Shown one piece after another: positions 1 to 5,365 of a stretch of 9,170 nucleotides of DNA. The DNA is from Desulfurococcales archaeon (GTDB taxonomy: Archaea; Thermoproteota; Thermoprotei_A; Sulfolobales; NBVN01). The stretch is from contig JALWQN010000011.1 in the NCBI GenBank assembly GCA_027083115.1, positions 1-9,170 on the forward strand, given 5' to 3'. The number at the start of each line of letters is the position of its first letter. Positions within the stretch are counted from its first letter, which is position 1. The notes beneath the pieces were generated by a model. That model ran no database searches. It was not told the DNA's origin and saw only the letters and a program-made list of their open reading frames with translations. The position numbers were made by a program, and so were the translations under genes.

Positions 1-24
1 CATAAAGACATTACCGTTATCTTT

Positions 25-37
25 AATTTATAAAATC
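25..37. promoter_or_regulatory. TATA-like element near the left edge
   Basis: An A/T-only stretch around 27-36 (TTTATAAAAT) resembles an archaeal TATA box and is nearly symmetric, so direction is uncertain. On the minus strand, ATG codons at 11-9 and 3-1 lie 20-30 bases from it. It could therefore drive a leftward gene whose body is outside the window. Nothing else can be supported in bases 1-80. Confidence 0.3.
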
Positions 38-83
38 CTTAAATGTATGTGAGCTTGCTTCAGGAGCAATTCACGAATAGATT

Positions 84-95
84 AAGTTTTTAAGA
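84..95 (+). promoter_or_regulatory. Putative TATA box of the small gene/Lrp pair
   Basis: The T-rich element AAGTTTTTAAGA lies about 38 bases before the ATG at 128. This predicts a transcription start near 115 and a very short leader. The leader would hold the ribosome site GTGGAG at 117-122, five bases from the ATG. Confidence 0.35.
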
Positions 96-127
96 CTTTA
101 AGTAAGCTTCTCCTCAGTGGAGAATGA

Positions 128-361
128 ATGGAGACCATTAAGAGCTTATCAAGACTTAAGGTACTAATGAATGAATTATCAAAGAACCTTAATTGCGGCG
201 AAAGCATAAGCCTGAAGCTCTCTAGCCCTCAGCTACTGACCCAATTACCTCAAATGGCTATGTCAGTGAATCTTTCCTTCATCGATGCTGAGGAAGTTAA
301 GGATGGTTTCATAGTTACTTTAGAGAATAGGTTCGGCGAGAAGTGCTTATCTGGTGATTGA
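128..361 (+). CDS. Small hypothetical protein (77 aa) coupled to an Lrp/AsnC regulator
   Basis: I do not recognise this protein. It is 77 residues with no signal peptide or membrane segment. A helical, Lys/Leu-rich N-terminus (about 1-30) precedes a segment (about 45-70) that alternates hydrophobic and polar residues and looks like beta strands, so a small alpha/beta fold is plausible. The ATG at 128 is chosen because GTGGAG at 117-122 sits five bases upstream; an ATG at 124 is in another frame and stops after five codons. The 3' end overlaps the GTG start of the Lrp gene by eight bases, which implies one mRNA and coupled translation. That pairing makes a role linked to the regulator possible, but this is inference only. 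One cysteine lies near residue 23 and one near residue 73; they do not form a metal motif. Confidence 0.65.
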   Translation: METIKSLSRLKVLMNELSKNLNCGESISLKLSSPQLLTQLPQMAMSVNLSFIDAEEVKDGFIVTLENRFGEKCLSGD

Positions 362-836
362 GTTGTACCTAGATGAGATAGACTTAAGGATGCTTTCCTT
401 ACTTCTTAAGAACTCAAGGATTCCCTACAGGAGGCTTGCGAAAGAGTTAGGAATAGGGGAGTCTACAGTATACACAAGAATAAATAGGCTGATTAAGGCA
501 GGTGTCCTAAAGTCCTTCACTGTTAGCTTAGACTACAGCAAGTTAGGATACGCTACTGAAGCAGTACTTGAAATAAAGCCTTACCCCCAATACATTGCTC
601 AGGTGAAGACCTCCCTAAAGAAACTGCCTTTCGTTGTTGAGGCATCCTTACTTACAGGCGATTACCCAATAATGGTAACTATTGTTGTCAGAAACAATGA
701 TGAACTGGCTTCAAAGATTGATGAGGTCGCGAGAATAGATGGTGTTGCTGACATAAATATTAAGTATGTTTTGGAGAGGATCACCACGAAAGAAAAAAGC
801 AAACTAATATCTGCTCTCCTTAAAGGTAAAAGTTGA
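354..836 (+). CDS. Lrp/AsnC family transcriptional regulator
   Basis: This is a 160-residue DNA-binding regulator of the leucine-responsive (Lrp/AsnC) family, the usual size for a one-HTH, one-RAM-domain member. Residues about 6-52 form the winged helix-turn-helix: the opening LDEIDLRMLSLL helix, then SRIPYRRLAKELGIGESTVY and a recognition helix leading into RINRLIKAGVLKSF. Residues about 65-140 are the alpha/beta RAM (ligand-sensing/oligomerisation) domain, with TGDYPIMVTIVVRN matching the usual G-x-(Y/F)-D-(y/l) region. Family members bind DNA as dimers to octamers and often respond to amino acids; the ligand here cannot be read. GTG at 354 is the start, eight bases inside the preceding small gene. 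The stop is two bases from the stop of the convergent yjbQ gene. No operator was recognised, though autoregulation is common in the family. Confidence 0.93.
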   Translation: MIELYLDEIDLRMLSLLLKNSRIPYRRLAKELGIGESTVYTRINRLIKAGVLKSFTVSLDYSKLGYATEAVLEIKPYPQYIAQVKTSLKKLPFVVEASLLTGDYPIMVTIVVRNNDELASKIDEVARIDGVADINIKYVLERITTKEKSKLISALLKGKS

Positions 837-838
837 AG

Positions 839-1255
839 TTATTCACCAATCACCTCAACGATAACTCTCCTCAAGCTTCTTGGTCCATCTAGCTCAAGAA
901 GCATTATCTCCTGCCATGTCCCCCTAACTATCTCGTTATTATGTATGGGAAAAGTTCTTGATGGCCCAATAAGGGCTGAAGCTATGTGTGCGTGAGCGTT
1001 ATTGTCTATCTCATTATGCCTCCACCCATAATCTGGAGGGACGTTCCTCATAATCCACTCAATATAGTCACTCACAATTCTTGGTTCGTACTCGTTAGTG
1101 ATTACTGCAGCAGTTGCGTGAGGCACGAAAATGTGAACTAAGCCTTCCTTAATCCCTGAATCATGAACTACCTGCTCAACCTGAGGAGTGATGTTAATGA
1201 CCTGGAATCTCCTGCCACTAGAGAATCTCAGGACTTTAGTATATACCTTACACAT
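839..1255 (-). CDS. yjbQ: YjbQ/UPF0047 family protein (secondary thiamine-phosphate synthase-like)
   Basis: This 138-residue protein has the standard UPF0047 length and signatures: VPHATAAVITNEYE (residues 44-57, with H46 and E55), the H80-x5-N-AHAH block (80-90), the GTWQEI motif (112-117) and ELDGPR (121-126). Bacterial YjbQ has weak thiamine-phosphate synthase activity, but the physiological role is unsettled; the fold is a small trimeric beta barrel with conserved histidines around a likely metal site. It is cytosolic. The ATG at 1255 is supported by a GAGGTG ribosome site (1263-1268) and a TATA-like element at 1302-1310. It converges on the Lrp gene with only two bases between the stop codons, so the transcripts must overlap. 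Confidence 0.93.
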   Translation of the reverse strand: MCKVYTKVLRFSSGRRFQVINITPQVEQVVHDSGIKEGLVHIFVPHATAAVITNEYEPRIVSDYIEWIMRNVPPDYGWRHNEIDNNAHAHIASALIGPSRTFPIHNNEIVRGTWQEIMLLELDGPRSLRRVIVEVIGE

Positions 1256-1288
1256 CCCGACCCACCTCAGAAAGTAAGTTTCCTTTTC

Positions 1289-1312
1289 GGAATATAAAGG
1301 CCTTATAAATTG
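1289..1312. promoter_or_regulatory. Divergent promoter between yjbQ and the small-protein unit
   Basis: TATA-like CTTATAAAT at 1302-1310 lies about 30 bases before the ATG at 1337, the spacing of a leaderless archaeal mRNA. Read on the other strand, the same element (ATTTATAAG) predicts a start near 1280, just ahead of the yjbQ ribosome site. A second A/T box at 1291-1298 could serve yjbQ instead. Confidence 0.5.
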
Positions 1313-1336
1313 ATAGCCCAGTAATACCGTGAGACA

Positions 1337-1471
1337 ATGGCTTTATCTACACATTCATTAAGCCCAACTCCCATAAGTGACATACTTAGATACATAGAGG
1401 GTTCTTGTTATAACCCCATCGCCTCCAAGACAATTTATAGAGGAGACGATCATGAGCTTACTTACTCTTAA
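1337..1471 (+). CDS. Possible 44-aa leaderless small protein
   Basis: An ATG at 1337 opens a 44-codon frame ending at TAA 1469-1471. It starts MALSTHSLSPTPISDILRYI and ends in a polar tail; I know no such family. Three points favour it: the ATG sits about 30 bases after a good TATA box with no ribosome site, the leaderless arrangement; the frame fills the otherwise empty gap between promoter and next gene; and it overlaps the next start (1452) by 20 bases, as the next two genes overlap each other. The ribosome site GAGGAG (1440-1445) of the next gene lies inside it. Against it are its short length and the lack of any recognisable domain. The alternative is a 5' leader of about 115 bases for the 169-aa gene. 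Confidence 0.4.
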   Translation: MALSTHSLSPTPISDILRYIEGSCYNPIASKTIYRGDDHELTYS

Positions 1472-1961
1472 TGAGGCCCCTCCGAAGGGGGTGGGTGAGG
1501 TATCTTTAATTCGTGATGAGCACTTAGTAGCTAATTTTGTGGTTACTTACTCAGCCTCCAAGATACTTGAGGATTTAGGCTACACTAACCTATCTAAAGA
1601 ACTAAGTTATTTCATGAAGTCTTTAGGGGGTGAGTTAGTCATTAAGCTAGCTACAGGCCATTACAAGCCTAACCTAGCACAAATTTTATATAAAGAAATC
1701 TCAAGCAAAAAAGACTCTGTGAGTGACGAGGACCTATATGATTTGCTGATGTTTGCGCTAGATCTGAAGGAGTTACTGATTATCGGGGGGACTGAAGCAG
1801 TCAGATCCGCCTCCAGAACCCTTTTCACAAAATTCGTTAGAACTATGTGCGGGGAAAGTAATGAACTTGAGAAAGTTATTAATCGTGAGGACCCAAGAGA
1901 CGTTCTTCAGGCTCTGGCCACAGGCATTGCAATTTTTGTAGGTGGTTTTCATGGGGTTTAA
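1452..1961 (+). CDS. Hypothetical protein (169 aa), first large gene of a zinc-finger operon
   Basis: I do not recognise the family. The product is 169 residues, cytosolic, with no signal peptide or clear membrane helix. It looks mostly alpha-helical: ILEDLGYTNLSKELSYFMKSLG (about 37-58), LAQILYKEI (about 75-83) and a long helical region with DLYDLLMFALDLKELLIIGG (about 94-113). The C-terminus (about 151-169) is hydrophobic and glycine-rich, ending AIFVGGFHGV. The ATG at 1452 is preceded by GAGGAG at 1440-1445 with six bases between, a strong crenarchaeal ribosome site. Its stop codon overlaps the start of the zinc-finger gene, so the two proteins are probably made together and may act together. 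A transcription or RNA-related role is suggested only by that neighbour. Confidence 0.75.
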   Translation: MSLLTLNEAPPKGVGEVSLIRDEHLVANFVVTYSASKILEDLGYTNLSKELSYFMKSLGGELVIKLATGHYKPNLAQILYKEISSKKDSVSDEDLYDLLMFALDLKELLIIGGTEAVRSASRTLFTKFVRTMCGESNELEKVINREDPRDVLQALATGIAIFVGGFHGV

Positions 1962-2274
1962 GTTGTCTAGAATAGATACTCTTTCAGAAAGACTGATTGA
2001 GTTTGCGGCTAGGGAGGCATCGAGAATAAGGTACGACAGAAATAAGTTGCAGGTAATTACTGGCCCCTCCCTAGCTAAGATATCTTTAGAAAGTATTAGG
2101 GCAGTAGCTAATGAGGTGGTGAAGGAGAGGAAAGGACTCCTTTACTGCGCGATCTGCAGGAAAGGACCCTTCACAAAAAGAGGTATGTACCTTCACCTAA
2201 TTAGAGTGCATAGATATGACCTTAAGGTACTTATATCTGAAGAACTTAGAGAAAGAATACAGAAATCCACCTGA
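1951..2274 (+). CDS. Small C2H2-type zinc-finger protein (107 aa)
   Basis: This basic protein carries one classical zinc-finger pattern near its C-terminus: C66-x2-C69-x12-H82-x4-H87, with a hydrophobic core (Y65, F74, M79/L81) placed as in C2H2 fingers. Residues 1-60 are predicted helical and rich in Arg/Glu, giving a helical domain followed by one finger and a charged tail. Archaeal single-finger proteins of this size are usually taken as nucleic-acid or protein binders, but the target is unknown. I prefer the ATG at 1951 to the GTG at 1942, because AGGTGG at 1940-1945 is then correctly spaced (five bases). With this start it overlaps the upstream gene by 11 bases, implying coupled translation. 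It is the last gene of its unit; the tRNA promoter follows. Confidence 0.8.
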   Translation: MGFKLSRIDTLSERLIEFAAREASRIRYDRNKLQVITGPSLAKISLESIRAVANEVVKERKGLLYCAICRKGPFTKRGMYLHLIRVHRYDLKVLISEELRERIQKST

Positions 2275-2301
2275 ACTCAAAAACCTAATTCCTCAATCGG
2301 G

Positions 2302-2314
2302 CTAAATATTTAAA
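2302..2314 (+). promoter_or_regulatory. TATA box of the tRNA-Met/tRNA-Gln pair
   Basis: CTAAATATTTAAA at 2302-2314 is the only strong A/T box between the zinc-finger stop and the tRNA. It lies about 30 bases before the first tRNA base, as expected for an archaeal tRNA promoter. With six bases between the tRNAs, one transcript carrying both is likely. Confidence 0.5.
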
Positions 2315-2340
2315 ACTTCAATAAAACCTTCTCTAATGGA

Positions 2341-2430
2341 GCCGCCGTAGCTCAGCCTGGTGGAGCGCCGGACTCATACGGTCCCTCCTGGGAGATCCGG
2401 AGGTCCGGGGTTCAAACCCCCGCGGCGGCA
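2341..2430 (+). tRNA. tRNA-Met(CAT), elongator type, with a 16-nt intron
   Basis: All arms fold: acceptor 2341-2347 with 2423-2429 (GCCGCCG/CGGCGGC), D stem GCTC/GAGC (2350-2353, 2363-2366), anticodon stem CCGGA (2368-2372) with TCCGG (2396-2400), T stem CGGGG/CCCCG around TTCAAAC, and A73 at 2430. The anticodon CAT is 2375-2377. An intron at the canonical 37/38 site, 2379-2394, is removed to give the loop CTCATAA. The bulge-helix-bulge motif is visible: CTCA pairs with TGGG (one wobble), between the 3-base bulges TAC and AGA. It is not the initiator, because the anticodon stem lacks three consecutive G:C pairs next to the loop and the acceptor starts with G. A tRNA-Ile2 with a modified CAT anticodon is the alternative. 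CCA is not encoded. Confidence 0.95.
2379..2394 (+). other. 16-nt tRNA intron (position 37/38)
   Basis: The intron consists of a bulge base C, a small GG/CC hairpin with loop TCCCT, the central-helix strand TGGG, and AG before the cut. Its ends fit cleavage after the second base of each 3-base bulge, as made by the EndA splicing endonuclease. Confidence 0.88.
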
Positions 2431-2469
2431 CTACGTAGCCGGGTCGTCTAGCGGCCAAGGATACGGGGC

Positions 2470-2489
2470 ACTGCGTGAAGCAGCCCGAA
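2470..2489 (+). other. 20-nt tRNA intron 1 (non-canonical position 32/33)
   Basis: The central helix CGGG (2464-2467) pairs with CCCG (2484-2487), between the bulges GCA (2468-2470) and AAT (2488-2490). The inner hairpin is CTGC/GCAG with loop GTGAA. Cutting after the second base of each bulge gives exactly this intron. An outer helix is missing (A2463 faces C2491), so the motif is the relaxed form. Confidence 0.85.
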
Positions 2490-2494
2490 TCTGG

Positions 2495-2516
2495 CCCGTG
2501 CCGCTCACGGGGAGAC
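2495..2516 (+). other. 22-nt tRNA intron 2 (canonical position 37/38)
   Basis: Once intron 1 is removed, exon CTCT (2469 and 2490-2492) pairs with GGAG (2511-2514), with one wobble. The flanking bulges are GGC (2493-2495) and ACC (2515-2517). The inner hairpin is CCGTG/CACGG with loop CCGCT, and the outer helix is the anticodon stem. This is a full bulge-helix-bulge. Its central helix uses bases joined only after intron 1 is spliced. Confidence 0.87.
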
Positions 2517-2551
2517 CCCCCGTGACCGGGGTTCGAATCCCCGCCCGGCTA

Positions 2552-2673
2552 CCACACAAGTATTCTCACGAAATATATTGGGTTAGATAAGGCTGCAGAA
2601 ACAATAATCTGTTAACCACCCACTTAACTCTCTAAAGAATTAAGGCTGAATTAATTAAGGAACCAGAAAATTA
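2552..2673. other. Spacer between tRNA-Gln and 5S rRNA
   Basis: These 122 AT-rich bases separate the + strand tRNAs from the convergent - strand 5S gene. I see no gene or clear structured RNA. The only local signal is AATTTTC on the minus strand just past the 5S 3' end (about 2673-2666), which may end the 5S transcript. With the 5S gene it makes up a stretch of about 330 bases (2552-2883) that has no protein gene. Confidence 0.5.
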
Positions 2674-2800
2674 GGGCGGGGCCCAACTTGGGTGAGGCTG
2701 CAAGGCCTCGCGGACCCCACTGCCTCACCCAACACGGCCAGCTTAACTTCCGGGATCTGACGAGTCCGGGTGTTTCCTGACCGCTATGGTCGGGACCGCC
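2674..2800 (-). rRNA. rrf: 5S ribosomal RNA
   Basis: Read on the minus strand, this GC-rich segment has the archaeal 5S signatures in order: GACCATAGCGGTC near the 5' end, AACACCCGGACTC, the highly conserved CCCGGAAGTTAAGC, then GGTCCGCGAGGCC and the helix pair GGGTGAGG/CCTCACCC of the beta domain. The ends GGCGG and CCGCC pair as helix I, giving about 126 bases; either end could shift by one to three bases. No 16S or 23S sequence is adjacent, and unlinked 5S genes are common in Crenarchaeota. It is on the same strand as, and downstream of, the map/DUF1512 operon, but it has its own TATA-like box. It converges on the two tRNA genes. Confidence 0.95.
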
Positions 2801-2820
2801 AACATCTTTACAGATATCTG

Positions 2821-2830
2821 AGTTTTTAGG
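2821..2830 (-). promoter_or_regulatory. TATA-like box of the 5S rRNA gene
   Basis: On the minus strand this reads CCTAAAAACT, centred about 25 bases from the predicted 5S 5' end. That is the archaeal TATA-to-start distance. Confidence 0.5.
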
Positions 2831-2883
2831 TTTTACGGTAGGAAGAAGTGATAGGTTCTTTAATCACGATTTATTATTTTTAA

Positions 2884-3159
2884 TTACCTCAGTTTTTCCT
2901 CCTTATCATAGATCGCGTATATTACTAACGGTCCTTCACATTGTGGGCAATCTCCCTCAACCTTGCCTACGTAATCACCTTCTTTAAACTCCCTTTCTTT
3001 TTTGTAGTCACAATCCACGCACTTAAGGATAGTGTATGTTTTCCTCACCTTTACTTCCTTCCTCCTGCTGAATACAGACATGGCCACCATATAAGCAATA
3101 AGGAATAGGGTGAGTGCTATTGTGATTAGGGTGAAAGTATCTAAATCACCTAAGAACAT
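2884..3159 (-). CDS. Small membrane protein with a cytosolic zinc ribbon (91 aa)
   Basis: One strong membrane helix (residues about 8-30, TFTLITIALTLFLIAYMVAMSVF) is followed by a basic stop-transfer SRRKEVKVRK, so the rest is probably cytosolic. Two CxxC knuckles, C47-x2-C50 and C71-x2-C74, 20 residues apart, make a rubredoxin/zinc-ribbon-type metal site. The function is unknown. I chose the ATG at 3159 over an upstream start at 3183, because the ribosome site GAGGTGA (3165-3171) overlaps the stop of the DUF1512 gene and is well spaced from it; the gap between the genes is ten bases. The tight link with another membrane-anchored protein suggests that the two form a complex. A zinc-ribbon membrane partner is inference; no family name is claimed. 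Confidence 0.82.
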   Translation of the reverse strand: MFLGDLDTFTLITIALTLFLIAYMVAMSVFSRRKEVKVRKTYTILKCVDCDYKKEREFKEGDYVGKVEGDCPQCEGPLVIYAIYDKEEKLR

Positions 3160-3169
3160 GCCGTTCACC

Positions 3170-4264
3170 TCACGCAATACCAACAGTATTCCCTATTCCC
3201 GCAATAACTACGGTCTCTCCTTCCTTAACTCCTTCCTTAATCATGTTCTTAATTATGTCCAAAGCCTTCAGAACACCATCATGGATTTCCTTAGTCATTG
3301 ACTTAATTGCTTCTTCATTAGACATCTTAATCACTACAGCATGAAGAGGTATTGAATACTTTGAGGCCACCCTCTCAATAGCTATTTTTTCGGGGCCTGG
3401 ATCACCTATGGCAGCACCTACTCCGTAAGCAACCTCGCCTGTAGTTTCGCTCTCTAGCTTGAGTGCGGCATCAACAGTAATTATTTTGGCTACCTTACCC
3501 TCAAGATCCTCAACAACCTTCTGTAGGGCTTCACCAGGATAACCTACTGTGGATCCTGGTCCCTTAGCTTTAATCATGTAAACTTTCCTTCCATTCACCT
3601 CAGCGAAGTAAACCACTGTCTCCTTAGCTATTTCTTTGGGTTTAGCACCTCCCTTAAGGTAATGAACAACTAAGGGTCCTGCACCATCACCTATTGGTTT
3701 GCCTAACGTGAATGAGTCCATCGCATCATCATAGGATTTAGCTAAGCTAACGATCTGCTGAAGTTCTAGAGCAAGCTGCATCATCAGTATCCAGTTATTG
3801 TATTTTAGGCCTAACTTATAGTAGTGCTTAATTATCTTATTGATTAGGGTGAGGGCCGAAGTTATTTCCAGAATAACTTCAGAATTCTGTAGGGTTATGT
3901 CATCCGCTTGAGGAAGCTTCTCCTTCACGTAGGCCCTAACCGACTCCTCCCTACCTCTTAACAGATGCCTCAATCTCTTAATTATGTCTGTGGGCTCTAT
4001 ATCCACAGGACTAATTAGGAAGAAATTATTGACAAATCCATCAATAACTGCTTTAGGGTCGCTTACACCGACCTTCTTAAGATGCTTCAGCGCTTTCCTC
4101 CTACTGTCTTCCTCAATTTCCGTCAGCTGAACTATTCTCTTCCTTATGTAGGATGAGTACCTCCATAGCTGCATTCTTTGAGGCAAATCAGTAAAGCTTA
4201 ATAAATAGGATCCCAATATGAGGAGCACCAAAAGCGTCGATGTCCAATCAATTCCCTGAGTCAT
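3170..4264 (-). CDS. DUF1512 family membrane-anchored protein
   Basis: This 364-residue protein matches what I know of the crenarchaeal DUF1512 family, whose function is uncharacterised. The N-terminus has one membrane helix (about 8-24, STLLVLLILGSYLLSFT), then a charged helical region (30-175) with LRHLLRGREESVRAYVKEKLP. The C-terminal half (about 185-364) is an alpha/beta domain with glycine-rich loops: GKPIGDGAGPLV (188-199), GPGSTVGYPGEA (235-246), GVGAAIGDPGPEK (281-293) and VVIAGIGNTVGI (352-363). The conserved loops look like a nucleotide- or phosphate-binding site, but no known motif such as a P-loop is present. Start ATG 4264; GAGGCTG about ten bases upstream is a plausible ribosome site. 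It lies 35 bases after map and ten before the zinc-ribbon gene, so one operon is likely. Confidence 0.85.
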   Translation of the reverse strand: MTQGIDWTSTLLVLLILGSYLLSFTDLPQRMQLWRYSSYIRKRIVQLTEIEEDSRRKALKHLKKVGVSDPKAVIDGFVNNFFLISPVDIEPTDIIKRLRHLLRGREESVRAYVKEKLPQADDITLQNSEVILEITSALTLINKIIKHYYKLGLKYNNWILMMQLALELQQIVSLAKSYDDAMDSFTLGKPIGDGAGPLVVHYLKGGAKPKEIAKETVVYFAEVNGRKVYMIKAKGPGSTVGYPGEALQKVVEDLEGKVAKIITVDAALKLESETTGEVAYGVGAAIGDPGPEKIAIERVASKYSIPLHAVVIKMSNEEAIKSMTKEIHDGVLKALDIIKNMIKEGVKEGETVVIAGIGNTVGIA

Positions 4265-4299
4265 TCCTTAATCAGCCTCTTCCCCATAGTTGAAGGGAT

Positions 4300-5259
4300 T
4301 CAGTGCTTTTTAAAGGTTTTAATTTCTTCACGAAGGACTGGGTTAGTCGTTATTATGGGTCCGTCATCACCCACTACAAAGGTTTCCTCAAACTGAACAA
4401 CAAACCCTTTACCTACCTCGACAAGTACTGGATAACTGTACAGAACCCCACTCTTAGAAAGCTCCTGAAGAGCTCCCCTAACTTCATTAATGCCTAACTC
4501 ACCAATTAATGGCCTCAACCACCTCTCGCAGAAAGGCAATGTCCTGAACTTCTTAGTCACATAATCAACTATTTTTGCTTTCTCAGGCCCTAACTTATCA
4601 AGGTCTTCAGGAACCTTCCTAAGGGAGTATATCTGTATCAGCGAATGAATCTCCTTAACCCAACCCTTACCGTCGGTTCCGAAGGGCTCCATAGCGTAGG
4701 CCTTACCTGCCTTAAATCTTCCTCTAGCGAAAGGATCCCTATAGTTAGGGATAGATTCACCTGCATGAATCCTGTATTGACTCAGGTTATGGCCAGTCAA
4801 GTTCTTAATTACTTTATAGCCGGCTTTCCTTACGGTTTTCTCAATAACTCTTCCAGCATCAGAGAACTTAACTCCTGGCTTAACCTGCGAGAGACCCTTA
4901 ACTAAAGCCTTCTGAACGACCTCACCAAGCTGGATGTACTTATCATTAAAAATCAGCGTGAGAGCGGTATCCGCTATGAAGCCATTTATGTGAACACCTA
5001 AGTCCACCTTAATCACTGAATCTTCAGGAATAGCTTCCTTATCATCTATTAGGGGGGTTCTGTGGGCAGCAACATGATTGACAGAGAGGTTTATTGGAAA
5101 AGCTAAATCACCTCCAGAATCAATTATGTACTTCTCTATCGAGTCAGCAACTTCCAGCAAGGTCTTACCTGGCTTAACCACTCCCTCAGCAAATTTTTTG
5201 GCGTTGTAAGCTATCTCACCAGCCCTCATGTAGTATTTTAGCTCATCCTCACCCATCAT
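4300..5259 (-). CDS. map: Methionine aminopeptidase, type II
   Basis: It removes the initiator methionine from nascent proteins in the cytosol using two divalent metal ions. All five metal ligands of the pita-bread fold are present: D86 (KVDLGVH), D97 (IADTAL), H157 (LTGHNL), E191 (AMEPFGT) and E291 (VQFEETF). H66 (AAHRTP) and H165 (YRIHAG) match the substrate-binding histidines. The insertion at about 212-275 (KAKIVDYVTKKFRTLPFCERWL onward) is the helical subdomain that defines type II, archaeal/eukaryotic enzymes. At 319 residues the length is slightly above the usual 295-300. The ATG at 5259 is preceded by GTGAT; ATG 5256 is equally possible. It is the first gene of the operon with DUF1512 and the zinc-ribbon protein, and divergent from UPF0173. 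Confidence 0.96.
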   Translation of the reverse strand: MMGEDELKYYMRAGEIAYNAKKFAEGVVKPGKTLLEVADSIEKYIIDSGGDLAFPINLSVNHVAAHRTPLIDDKEAIPEDSVIKVDLGVHINGFIADTALTLIFNDKYIQLGEVVQKALVKGLSQVKPGVKFSDAGRVIEKTVRKAGYKVIKNLTGHNLSQYRIHAGESIPNYRDPFARGRFKAGKAYAMEPFGTDGKGWVKEIHSLIQIYSLRKVPEDLDKLGPEKAKIVDYVTKKFRTLPFCERWLRPLIGELGINEVRGALQELSKSGVLYSYPVLVEVGKGFVVQFEETFVVGDDGPIITTNPVLREEIKTFKKH

Positions 5260-5291
5260 ACATCACTTAACCACACTAATAGAGCCTTACC

Positions 5292-5335
5292 GCAATTTAA
5301 GGGATTAGATTGGTAGCATGAGAATTATTTATTCA
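5292..5335. promoter_or_regulatory. Divergent promoters of map (-) and the UPF0173 gene (+)
   Basis: On the minus strand CTTAAATTG (about 5293-5301) is 35-40 bases before the map ATG. On the plus strand TTATTTATT (5326-5334) is 32-40 bases before the ATG at 5366, with ribosome site GGTGGT at 5355-5360. The whole gap is 106 bases. No operator repeat was seen. Confidence 0.4.
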
Positions 5336-5365
5336 TTGAAGCAATTAAGTAAGTGGTGGTGCTAA

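Larger units (their letters stand above)
2437..2551 (+). tRNA. tRNA-Gln(CTG) with two introns in the anticodon loop
   Basis: The acceptor AGCCGGG (2437-2443) pairs with CCCGGCT (2544-2550), and A73 is 2551. The D stem is GTC/GAT (2446-2448, 2460-2462), the anticodon stem CGGGG (2464-2468) with CCCCG (2518-2522), and the T stem CGGGG/CCCCG around TTCGAAT. Read straight through, the loop has no T33 and is far too long. Removing 2470-2489 and 2495-2516 gives the loop CTCTGGC with anticodon CTG (2491-2493) and a 73-base tRNA. The A1:U72 pair is the known archaeal tRNA-Gln mark (GatDE recognition) and argues against tRNA-Glu, which the D arm otherwise resembles. The bases after A73 read CCA (2552-2554), so the tail may be encoded, unlike the tRNA-Met six bases upstream. 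Confidence 0.92.

Noticed and set aside
697..751. C-box-like ATGATGA with CTGA downstream inside the Lrp gene
   Set aside because: No D' box or terminal stem at the right spacing, and the words are explained by Asn-Asp-Glu and Asp-Glu codons of a well-conserved domain.
2437..2551. tRNA-Glu, or use of CTG at 2471-2473 as the anticodon
   Set aside because: The A1:U72 pair marks archaeal tRNA-Gln, and an anticodon at 2471 would have A instead of T at position 33. The two-intron reading gives T33 and a 7-base loop.
2360..2590. Open reading frame through the tRNA genes
   Set aside because: It crosses both tRNAs and their introns. The composition is that of GC-rich structural RNA and there is no ribosome site.
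3157..3183. Upstream start (3183) for the zinc-ribbon protein
   Set aside because: It would overlap the DUF1512 gene and place the GAGGTGA ribosome site inside the reading frame; ATG 3159 is correctly spaced from it.
3110..3301. Plus-strand frame opposite the zinc-ribbon and DUF1512 genes
   Set aside because: Antisense to two well-supported genes; no promoter or ribosome site, and no recognisable protein.
4303..4905. Two plus-strand frames opposite map (4303-4497 and 4645-4905)
   Set aside because: Both lie inside the conserved methionine aminopeptidase on the other strand and look like random translations.
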